From Pseudomonadota bacterium (GTDB lineage Bacteria > Pseudomonadota > Alphaproteobacteria > SMXQ01), in assembly GCA_022562375.1 (NCBI GenBank), contig JADFPK010000058.1, positions 1 through 9,623 on the forward strand: a DNA stretch of 9,623 nt, read 5' to 3'. The position numbers and the translations under genes were made by a program. This document shows positions 1 to 5,909 of the stretch, one piece after another. Position 1 is the first letter of the stretch. Each line of letters opens with the position of its first letter. The notes under the pieces are model-generated. The model was given only the letters and a program-made list of their open reading frames with translations. It did no database searches and was not told the origin of the DNA.

Positions 1-984
1 AAGCCGGCGGAGCAGACGCCGCTGATCGCCCGATACGCCGTCGGGCTGTTGCACCAGGCGGGGGTGCCCGGCGACGTCCTCCATCTTCTGCCCGGACCGG
101 GCGAGGCGGTGGGCGCCAGGCTGATCGCCGATGCGCGCGTCGGCGGCGTCGCCTTCACCGGCTCGACCGAGACGGCGCGGGCGATCAACCAGGCCCTCGC
201 CGCCCGCCCCGGCGCCATCGTGCCGCTGATCGCCGAGACCGGCGGCCAGAACGCCATGATCGTCGATTCCTCGGCGCTCGGGGAACAGGTGGTGACGGAC
301 GTCATCTCATCGGCGTTCCTCGGCGCCGGCCAGCGCTGCTCGTCGCTCAGGGTGCTGTTCGTCCAGCAAGACATCGTCGCCGGCATCGTCGAGATGCTGA
401 CCGGCGCCATGGCCGAGCTCGTCATCGGCGATCCCGGCCTGATCAGGACCGACATCGGCCCGGTGATCGACGAAGGCGCCAGGGCGGCGCTCGAGGCCCA
501 TGGGGAGCGCATGGCGCGCGACGGAGAACTGCTTTATCGGTGCGAATTGGGCAAGGAGACCCGCTTTGGGTCCTTTTTCGCCCCCAGGCTCTATCGCATC
601 GAGCGCACGGATGTGCTCGAGCGCGAGGTCTTCGGCCCCATCCTCCATCTCATTCCCTGGCGCACCGGGCGCCTGGACGCGGTGATCGCCGCCATCAACG
701 GCACCGGCTATGGGCTGACGCTCGGCATCCACAGCCGCATCGACGGCTTCGTCGACACCATCCGTTCGCGCGTGCGCGTCGGCAACATCTATGTCAACCG
801 CGACATGGTCGGCGCCGTCGTCGGCGTCCAGCCGTTCGGCGGCGAGGGCCTGTCGGGCACCGGGCCCAAGGCCGGCGGGCCCCATTACCTGCACCGCTTC
901 GCCACCGAGCGGACGCTCTCGGTCGATACCACCGCCGCCGGCGGCAACGCCAGCCTGCTGACGCTGGCCGAGGACGGGAATTGA
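1..984 (+). CDS. putA: Bifunctional proline dehydrogenase / P5C dehydrogenase PutA, C-terminal part (5' end cut by window)
   Basis: The frame is open from base 1 and gives 327 residues beginning KPAEQTPLIA, a typical PutA stretch inside the aldehyde dehydrogenase domain. This domain oxidises glutamate semialdehyde (from P5C) to glutamate with NAD, the second step of proline catabolism; PutA is a peripheral membrane or cytosolic enzyme. Visible landmarks, counted from base 1, are the Rossmann FTGSTE at about 52-57, the catalytic-site glutamate in IAETGGQNAM (E79), the nucleophile in AGQRCSSLRVL (C113, bases 337-339), and EVFGPIL near residue 200. The protein ends just after GGNASLLTL, where short type-A PutA proteins end, so there is no long type-B C-terminal extension. 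The proline dehydrogenase and any DNA-binding N-terminal domains lie outside the window. The TTG at base 49 is not a start. A stand-alone P5C dehydrogenase is possible, but the wording of the motifs favours PutA. Confidence 0.93.
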   Translation, partial: KPAEQTPLIARYAVGLLHQAGVPGDVLHLLPGPGEAVGARLIADARVGGVAFTGSTETARAINQALAARPGAIVPLIAETGGQNAMIVDSSALGEQVVTDVISSAFLGAGQRCSSLRVLFVQQDIVAGIVEMLTGAMAELVIGDPGLIRTDIGPVIDEGARAALEAHGERMARDGELLYRCELGKETRFGSFFAPRLYRIERTDVLEREVFGPILHLIPWRTGRLDAVIAAINGTGYGLTLGIHSRIDGFVDTIRSRVRVGNIYVNRDMVGAVVGVQPFGGEGLSGTGPKAGGPHYLHRFATERTLSVDTTAAGGNASLLTLAEDGN

Positions 985-1020
985 GGTGAGCGGCGCCGGT
1001 CATCGACGGCGGTACCCATG

Positions 1021-1026
1021 GGAGGG
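1021..1026 (+). promoter_or_regulatory. Ribosome binding site that decides the nucleoside hydrolase start
   Basis: GGAGGG ends six bases before TTG at 1033. The in-frame ATG at 1018 lies upstream of this site and has no comparable purine run before it. Starting at TTG also places the active-site His-Asp pair at residues 241-242, as in the Crithidia enzyme. TTG is therefore preferred over ATG. Confidence 0.6.
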
Positions 1027-1032
1027 CGAGAT

Positions 1033-1968
1033 TTGAGCGCCAGACCCGTCATCATCGACTGCGATCCCGGACAGGACGACGCCGTGGCCCTGCTGTTGGC
1101 CTTCGCCTCGCCGGCGGAGATCGAGGTCCTCGGCGTCACCACCGTCGCCGGCAACGTGCCGCTTGAGCTGACCGAGCGCAACGCCCGGCGCATCCGCGAT
1201 CTCGCCGCAAGGGGGGAGGTCGGGGTCTACGCCGGCTGCGCCCGGCCGCTCAAGCGCGCCCTGGTGACGGCCGAGCACGTCCATGGCAAGACCGGCATCG
1301 ACGGCGCCCGGCTGCCCGAGCCCGAAGGCCCCCTCGCGCCCCTGCACGGGGTCGATTTCCTCATCGAAAGCCTGCGCGCGCCCGAGGCCGCCGTCACCAT
1401 CGCGGCGCTCGGGCCGCTGACCAACATCGCCACCGCGCTTGCCCGCGCGCCGGAGATCAGGCGCGGCATCGGCGAGATCGTGCTGATGGGCGGGGCGATC
1501 GGGCTCGGCAACGTCACCCCGGCGGCGGAGTTCAACATCCATGTCGATCCCGACGCGGCGCAGATCGTGTTCACCTCGGGCGTCAAGATCACCATGGTCG
1601 GCCTCGACGTCACCCACAAGGCCATCGTCACCGCCGATCGCTTGCGCGCGATCGAGGCCATCGGCACGCCGGTCTCCGATGCGGTCGCCGGCATGCTCGC
1701 CTTCGCCGCCGGCCGGCACCGTGGGCGCATCGGCGGGATGGGAAGCCCGCTTCACGATCCCTGCGTCATCGCCTATCTGCTCGATGCGGCGCTGTTCACC
1801 GGCCGCCAGGCCGATGTCGCCATCGAGACCGAGAGCGCGCTCACCCTCGGCCGCACGGTGGTCGATTGGTGGGGCGTCACCGGCAAGCAGCCCAACGCTT
1901 TGGTGATCGACGGCATCGATTCCGACGGCTTCTTCGCCCTGCTGACCGAACGCCTGGCGCGGCTCTAG
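1033..1968 (+). CDS. Inosine/uridine-preferring nucleoside hydrolase family protein
   Basis: This is a 311-residue protein from TTG 1033 (316 from the alternative ATG 1018); family members are usually about 310-320. The family cleaves the N-glycosidic bond of purine and pyrimidine ribonucleosides to free base and ribose, normally in the cytosol, using one bound calcium. The N-terminal DCDPGQDD motif provides calcium ligands (D11, D15, D16). HVHGKTG near residue 82, the AEFNIHVDP block (substrate-binding Glu and Asn) and LHDP (H241, D242) complete the active site. By comparison with the Crithidia fasciculata enzyme every key residue is present, so it should be active. Base specificity cannot be read from the sequence. 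It follows putA on the same strand after 48 bases, so co-transcription is possible but unproven. It converges on the next gene with only 20 bases between stops and no obvious terminator. Confidence 0.92.
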   Translation: MSARPVIIDCDPGQDDAVALLLAFASPAEIEVLGVTTVAGNVPLELTERNARRIRDLAARGEVGVYAGCARPLKRALVTAEHVHGKTGIDGARLPEPEGPLAPLHGVDFLIESLRAPEAAVTIAALGPLTNIATALARAPEIRRGIGEIVLMGGAIGLGNVTPAAEFNIHVDPDAAQIVFTSGVKITMVGLDVTHKAIVTADRLRAIEAIGTPVSDAVAGMLAFAAGRHRGRIGGMGSPLHDPCVIAYLLDAALFTGRQADVAIETESALTLGRTVVDWWGVTGKQPNALVIDGIDSDGFFALLTERLARL

Positions 1969-1988
1969 GATAGGCCCCGGATGGCGCC

Positions 1989-2714
1989 CTAAGCGGTGAT
2001 CAGGCGCCGGCAGGCATCGACCTGGCCAGGCAGCGATTTTCGTTCGCCGAAGAGATCGTCGGGATCGGCGGCGCGGGAGCGGCACCGCAGCGCCCGCGCG
2101 ATCAGCCCGATATCGAGCCCCGCCGGGCGGCATTCGTCGAGATAGGCGACGGCATCCTCGTTCGACGCCATTTTGCCGGTCGACCAGCTGTAGACGAAAC
2201 GCGCGGGGTAGAGCAGCGCCCGCAGATAGGGCTTGTGGTCCGCCGCCTCGAGACGCTCGAGGGTGGCGAAACGCGCCGCTCTCTCCGCCCAGGTCGCGAA
2301 CGGCGCGCCCCGGAGATAGGCGCGGATGTCATCGACCGACGGCCGCGCGGGCCGCACGCGTTCGCGCTCCACCAGGGCGACGGCATGATCGAGATAATCG
2401 ACCCGGTCCAGCGGCGGGAACCGGCCGGCGGAAAAGCGCCGGTCGGACCAGAATAGCGACAGCTTCGCCGCCAGCTCGGGCGACAGCGACACCCCATGCG
2501 CGCGGGCGCGATCGAGCAAGGTTTCGTCAAGCCCGTTCTCGGCGACGAGGGCCAGGTCGATATCGCTGTAACGGCGGTTGAAGCCGCCATGGGCGAGGCT
2601 GCCGATAAGATAGAAGCCAAGAAGCCGGGGGCCGATGAGATCCTCCCAGAACGCGGCCATGGCGTCGGCGAATTCGAGCGCGGCGGCGCGCGCATCGTCG
2701 TTCCTCGCGGGCAA
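1989..2714 (-). CDS. Nucleotidyltransferase-domain protein, AadA/ANT-like
   Basis: This 241-residue protein starts at TTG, with GAGGT six bases upstream (2721-2725 on the complement). Residues 34-56 carry the polymerase-beta nucleotidyltransferase signature, GSLAHGG (G38, S39) followed by YSDIDLALV (D51, D53), which binds Mg-NTP. The C-terminal half is helical, and a segment around residues 162-190 (ARFVYSWSTGKMASNEDAV) recalls the helical domain of AadA-type aminoglycoside adenylyltransferases and DUF4111 proteins. Family members transfer AMP to small molecules such as streptomycin or spectinomycin, or to unknown acceptors. The third catalytic carboxylate is not obvious by eye; the LDRVDYLDH region is a candidate. 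Whether it confers drug resistance cannot be decided from sequence. It is transcribed towards the nucleoside hydrolase and away from the amidohydrolase, so it is probably a single-gene unit. Confidence 0.8.
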   Translation of the reverse strand: MPARNDDARAAALEFADAMAAFWEDLIGPRLLGFYLIGSLAHGGFNRRYSDIDLALVAENGLDETLLDRARAHGVSLSPELAAKLSLFWSDRRFSAGRFPPLDRVDYLDHAVALVERERVRPARPSVDDIRAYLRGAPFATWAERAARFATLERLEAADHKPYLRALLYPARFVYSWSTGKMASNEDAVAYLDECRPAGLDIGLIARALRCRSRAADPDDLFGERKSLPGQVDACRRLITA

Positions 2715-2909
2715 ATTCGGACCTCGCCGTGACGGTGGTGTTTTGACAGGCCGATCTTATCGCGAATTCCGCCGGCGCGGACATTCGATACGAACCGCTA
2801 CTCGAAATTCCACGATCCGGTTATAGTCGCGCGCCAGTTAAATTTGCACGAAAGCCCAAACTTCGGACGAAAACCGGCGCCTCGGCCGGCCGGATAGCGG
2901 GGGGACCCC
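2715..2909. promoter_or_regulatory. Divergent intergenic region between nucleotidyltransferase and amidohydrolase
   Basis: This 195-base stretch must hold both promoters, since the flanking genes read outward. On the plus strand there is a perfect TTGACA at 2743-2748, without a convincing -10 at 17 bases. There is also a good TATAGT at 2822-2827, without a convincing -35. An inverted repeat TTCG-ATA-CGAA lies at 2784-2794, with another TCGAA at 2802-2806, and could be an operator. The promoter parts do not pair well, so no start of transcription is assigned. No coding content is evident. Confidence 0.35.
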
Positions 2910-3608
2910 ATGGACGAGCTGCCGATCGATCCCTATTTCATAGAGCGCGCCAAATCCAGGCGCGGCGGGCGGCTCCATGCTTATGAGTCCCTGACCCCAT
3001 CCGAGAGCGCCCTGGTCGTCGTCGACATGCAGGACTACTTCGTCAAGGACGGCATGCCGTCCCCGGTCTCCGGCGGCCGGGCGATCGTCGCCAACATCAA
3101 CCGGCTTGCCCAGGCGGTGCGGGCGGCGAAGGGCCTGGTGGTGTGGATCCAGACCGAGGTGCCGGCGGACCCCGACGACTGGGCCAGTCGCCGGGAAGCC
3201 ACCAGCCCCGAAATTTGGTCAAGACGGCGAGAGCTGCTGGCGAGGGACGGCGAGGGCTTCGCCATCTTCGCGGCCTTGGATGTCCGGCCCGAGGATCCGA
3301 TCGCCGTCAAGACCCGCTACTCGGCCTTCATCCCACACCCGTCGGAACTGGCTACGCTGCTGAAGGAACGGGGGATCGATACCCTGCTCATCACCGGCGT
3401 CGCCACCAGCACCTGCTGTGAGTCGACGGCGCGCGACGCCAGCATGTGGGGCTTGCGCACCATCATGGTGGCCGACGGCAATGCCGACCAGACCGAGGCG
3501 CTGCACCGTCACACCTTGGGCAAGTTCCTGGTCAACTTCGGCGATGTCCAAACGACCGACCAACTGATCGGCAAGCTCGCCGCCGGGGCGACGGCCGACG
3601 CCGAATAG
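2910..3608 (+). CDS. Isochorismatase-family cysteine amidohydrolase
   Basis: This 232-residue protein has an intact catalytic triad of the cysteine-hydrolase branch of the isochorismatase fold: D39 in VVVDMQDYF, K134 in AVKTRYSAF, and C169 in GVATSTCCESTARDA (first of two adjacent cysteines). The C-terminal FGDVQTTDQLI block is also characteristic. Relatives hydrolyse C-N bonds in small amides and ureides, for example RutB (ureidoacrylate), biuret hydrolase and N-carbamoylsarcosine amidase. The Cys and Lys argue against an isochorismatase sensu stricto, which acts on a vinyl ether without the Cys. The ATG at 2910 is preceded by a G-rich GGGGGGA, a modest ribosome site. The nearby nucleoside hydrolase is compatible with a role in nucleobase breakdown, but no other Rut-type gene is visible, so the substrate stays open. 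The protein looks soluble and cytosolic, with no signal peptide. Confidence 0.9.
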   Translation: MDELPIDPYFIERAKSRRGGRLHAYESLTPSESALVVVDMQDYFVKDGMPSPVSGGRAIVANINRLAQAVRAAKGLVVWIQTEVPADPDDWASRREATSPEIWSRRRELLARDGEGFAIFAALDVRPEDPIAVKTRYSAFIPHPSELATLLKERGIDTLLITGVATSTCCESTARDASMWGLRTIMVADGNADQTEALHRHTLGKFLVNFGDVQTTDQLIGKLAAGATADAE

Positions 3609-3627
3609 CCGGCCGGCTATCGCCGGC
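3605..3627 (+). terminator. GC-rich palindrome/hairpin overlapping the amidohydrolase stop codon
   Basis: A perfect 16-base palindrome, ATAGCCGGCCGGCTAT, occupies 3605-3620 and includes the TAG stop (3606-3608). It overlaps a hairpin GCCGGC-TATC-GCCGGC (3612-3627). No T run follows, so it is not a classic intrinsic terminator. It may stabilise the 3' end or mark a recombination edge. The GC-rich background makes chance palindromes common. Confidence 0.25.
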
Positions 3628-3661
3628 GCTTGCGCACGAACAGGAAATCGCCGCCGTCATG
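3617..3661 (-). pseudogene. Possible decayed 3' end of a minus-strand gene
   Basis: Read on the minus strand, the 45 bases ending in TAG (3619-3617) encode HDGGDFLFVRKRRR with good high-GC codon use. The next upstream in-frame codons give RAG and then a TAA near 3673, so no full gene is present. The pattern of hydrophobic strand, RK and basic tail resembles the last strand of a folded enzyme such as a methyltransferase; this is an impression, not an identification. If real, it is the surviving tail of a gene whose body was lost next to the AT-rich gene that now follows. Confidence 0.2.
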
Positions 3662-3805
3662 ACCGGCGCGGCGTTAGGCCGTTTCCGGGAAGGTGGCAAT
3701 TAATCCGAAACCCCCGGCGTGGTCATCGAATGCTCATCGTGCTACGGTGATCGACAACTTGGGGCAGCGAACGGGGAAACCTTAGCCGAGTCTTTTGGTG
3801 CACGA

Positions 3806-3832
3806 ATGAGGAGCGAGTTTGTCGTTTTTTAA
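3806..3832 (+). other. Eight-codon leader ORF whose stop overlaps the next start (TAATG)
   Basis: ATG at 3806 opens MRSEFVVF, which ends at TAA 3830-3832. Its last A is the first base of the ATG of the following gene. A strong purine run, GAGGAGCGAG (3808-3817), lies inside it, too far from ATG 3832 to act as an ordinary Shine-Dalgarno site. Translational coupling is possible. The arrangement may also be accidental. Confidence 0.25.
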
Positions 3833-4494
3833 TGGCACGGAGTAGGTCTTTGACAATGGGCCCATTGACGAAATTCTTTGGTGGACGGCAAGCCGTGAAG
3901 GCCCTTTTTATCGAGAGAGACGGCCAGTGCGTGACCTATCCCTATTTGATTTTTGGCCGCGGGGTTATACTCAATGGAGATCAAAAGGCGCAGTGGGAGA
4001 AGTATGTTCTCAATCATATGGAATTTTCATGTTGGGCGGCAGTAGTATTACTAATAATAATTTCTGCATTGGTTATTAAGTATTCTATAAATACATTGTT
4101 GCTTTGGCCTATAGTTCTAGTTTTTACAGGGCTGTACTTTTTATATTATGAAATTACTTCTAGAAAAATCTTAGCCGGCGCGAAAAGAACCTCAAAAAAA
4201 TTCACATTTGGAGATTATGTGGAGCACATGGCAGAAGTTCTTTCGTGGCGTAGAATAGTTCGTAATGCCCTGGGTGGGGTCGTTGTTAACTGCATATTCA
4301 TTGCTGTCTTCTCTATGTATTTATACACCGTGTATTCGCATTCAGCGGATGTAGAATTATCACACGTAATAGTATGGGGAATCAGTCAAATATTTCTTTT
4401 ATCCCTATCTGTATTATCGATCAAAATTCTTATTCGAAAACGCCATCAACGAGCAAATTCCGCTAAACCTGACCAGCCGGCGGGTCATTGCTAG
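3832..4494 (+). CDS. Uncharacterised AT-rich four-helix membrane protein
   Basis: I do not recognise this 220-residue protein. A 60-residue polar N-terminal region includes GQCVTYPYLIFGRGVIL (31-47), faintly like a YPWG...G.GY motif that I recall from small hypothetical alphaproteobacterial membrane proteins. Four hydrophobic segments follow at about 66-84, 88-107, 146-167 and 177-201. Positive charge after helix 2 (RKILAGAKRTSKK) and at the C-terminus (IRKRHQR) puts both ends in the cytoplasm. Base composition is strikingly unlike the neighbours: 38 of 120 bases are G or C over 4021-4140, with many ATA, TTA and AGA codons, against roughly two thirds G+C around it. This indicates recent transfer. 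The start is uncertain: ATG 3832 is coupled to a leader ORF, while ATG 3856 (MGPLTKFF) has a weak TAGG nine bases upstream. It stands alone, between an amidohydrolase and a convergent MFS operon. Confidence 0.75.
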   Translation: MARSRSLTMGPLTKFFGGRQAVKALFIERDGQCVTYPYLIFGRGVILNGDQKAQWEKYVLNHMEFSCWAAVVLLIIISALVIKYSINTLLLWPIVLVFTGLYFLYYEITSRKILAGAKRTSKKFTFGDYVEHMAEVLSWRRIVRNALGGVVVNCIFIAVFSMYLYTVYSHSADVELSHVIVWGISQIFLLSLSVLSIKILIRKRHQRANSAKPDQPAGHC

Positions 4495-4544
4495 TTTGAA
4501 ACCCGCTGTCATCGGCAGTTGACATTCGCCGGAACTATCTCTCT

Positions 4545-4574
4545 AGGGACCGCTCCGGGTCCCTACCGGGTTTT
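4545..4574 (+). terminator. Hairpin terminator candidate after the AT-rich gene
   Basis: AGGGACC (4545-4551), a six-base loop GCTCCG, and GGTCCCT (4558-4564) form a perfect seven-base-pair stem. A short TTTT follows at 4571-4574 after ACCGGG. It lies between the ends of two convergent genes, 50 bases after the membrane-protein stop. The T run is short and displaced, so termination may be weak. The minus-strand side has no T run. Confidence 0.5.
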
Positions 4575-4624
4575 GGCGGGTAAAGCTCAAGATCCGACAC
4601 CAACGCTCTTTCTGCTTACACGCC

Positions 4625-5893
4625 CTAATCCGACAGCGCCGGCGTGCGTTTGACATGGACGGCGAGGAGCGCCATCGGCGCCACCAGCACCGCGCCGATG
4701 ATCAGGAAGCTCGCCTCCAGCCCCGCGATCTCGACGATGCCGCCCATGACGACGGGAAGGAACGTCGCGGTCAGCCGGTTGGCGGTGGCCCGCAAGCCGA
4801 CGCTCTTGCCCTGGGACTCCCGGCCGGTGGCCCGGGACAGGATCGAGATCATCAAGGGCTGGCTCATGCCCATGGTGCCGCCACGCAAGCCCGATGCGAT
4901 CATGAGCAGGAAAAAGCCGCCCAACAGCGGCGTGATCACCACCAGCACGATCGACCCGGTGACGGTAATCAGCAAAAGCCAATGGGGCCTGACGATCCGC
5001 ATCGCCGGCCCGACGGCCAGGGCGCCGACGCCGCCGAGGACGGACGCCACCGCCAGCAGCAGGCCGATCTCGGTGGCGGTGATGTCGATGCTCTTGAGAT
5101 AGACCACATAGAACGATGTCTGGATGCCGTTGCCCGCCATGCGCAACGTCGTCACCGCGACGACGAAGACGACGGCGGGGATGGCCATCAGCCTGAACGC
5201 CGCGATATAGTCGGAAAGCTTCGGCATGAGATCGCCAAGCGCGACCTTGCCGTCTTCGCCGACCCGGCCATCTCCTTCCTTCCCCCGATCCGCCCCATGC
5301 GCGGCATCGGCGACGGCCGGCGCCCCGGGGTGCGTCGCCGGCAGGGCAAGCGCGGCGATCAAACTGCCCGTGGCCCACAGGCTCATGATCGAAAACGCCC
5401 CCCACGGCCCCAAATGGTCCCAGGCGACGCCGATCAGCGGCGGGCCGACGAAAACGCCGATGCGAATCGAGAAGCTGAGCCGCCCGGCATAGATCGGGTT
5501 GCCCTTCATGACCTGTCCGATCAGGGTCTGGGCGCCGGTCCAGCCCGTGCCCGTCGCCAGTCCTAACAGCATCTGCAACCCGATCACCGCCGGAATCCAC
5601 GGAAGCATGGGATAGAACACCGGCACCAGCATGCAGAGGACGGCGAAGAACACCATCACCCGGCGCGCGCCCAGCCGGTCCATCAGGGCGCCGGAGTGGA
5701 TCGACAGCAACAGGGTGAGGAAATGGCGGCTGCCCAGCACCACGCCGATCACCAAGGCCGAGGGCTCAAGCGTCAGCACCCAGAGCGGCACCACCAGCGT
5801 GACCATATAAGCCAGGCTATTGGCGAAGAGGCCCGAAGCGTAAACCGCGCATTGGATGCCGAGGGGAATCCGCTCGTCGTCGGCGGCGCTCAT
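4625..5893 (-). CDS. MFS transporter, third gene of the tandem operon
   Basis: This 422-residue, 12-helix major facilitator protein starts at ATG 5893 (MSAADDERIP), with AAGGG seven bases upstream. The frame stays open further upstream, but that extension is proline-rich, would overlap the previous gene and lacks family similarity. The MFS motif A after helix 2 reads HSGALMDRLGARR (about 66-78). A cluster-specific block LRGGTMGMSQP and a second one, GLRATANRL, lie in the C-terminal half. The central cytoplasmic loop between helices 6 and 7 (about residues 187-225) is long and charged (HGADRGKEGDGRVGEDGK), some 14 residues longer than in the two paralogs. Substrate and transport direction are unknown. 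Its gene starts 16 bases after the preceding MFS stop, so it is almost surely co-transcribed and translated from its own site. Confidence 0.88.
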   Translation of the reverse strand: MSAADDERIPLGIQCAVYASGLFANSLAYMVTLVVPLWVLTLEPSALVIGVVLGSRHFLTLLLSIHSGALMDRLGARRVMVFFAVLCMLVPVFYPMLPWIPAVIGLQMLLGLATGTGWTGAQTLIGQVMKGNPIYAGRLSFSIRIGVFVGPPLIGVAWDHLGPWGAFSIMSLWATGSLIAALALPATHPGAPAVADAAHGADRGKEGDGRVGEDGKVALGDLMPKLSDYIAAFRLMAIPAVVFVVAVTTLRMAGNGIQTSFYVVYLKSIDITATEIGLLLAVASVLGGVGALAVGPAMRIVRPHWLLLITVTGSIVLVVITPLLGGFFLLMIASGLRGGTMGMSQPLMISILSRATGRESQGKSVGLRATANRLTATFLPVVMGGIVEIAGLEASFLIIGAVLVAPMALLAVHVKRTPALSD

Positions 5894-5909
5894 CCGTTGG
5901 CCCTTACCC

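Noticed and set aside
307..894. 195-residue minus-strand frame opposite putA
   Set aside because: Antisense shadow; the plus frame carries the PutA aldehyde dehydrogenase motifs.
1000..2133. 377-residue minus-strand open frame opposite the nucleoside hydrolase
   Set aside because: Low-complexity Gly/Asp/Arg composition with no motif. The plus frame has all the nucleoside hydrolase active-site residues.
2743..2771. TTGACA at 2743-2748 as a complete sigma70 promoter for the amidohydrolase
   Set aside because: The hexamer 17 bases downstream is ATTCCG, a poor -10, so only the isolated -35-like word is real.
3700..4620. Direct repeats flanking the AT-rich gene as insertion-site duplications
   Set aside because: Only a seven-base GTCATCG is shared between the flanks (3723-3729 and about 4509-4515), which is easily explained by chance.
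4587..5600. Long minus- and plus-strand alternative frames across the last MFS gene
   Set aside because: Arg/Asp/Gln-rich shadows of the MFS coding frame, without membrane segments or homology signals.
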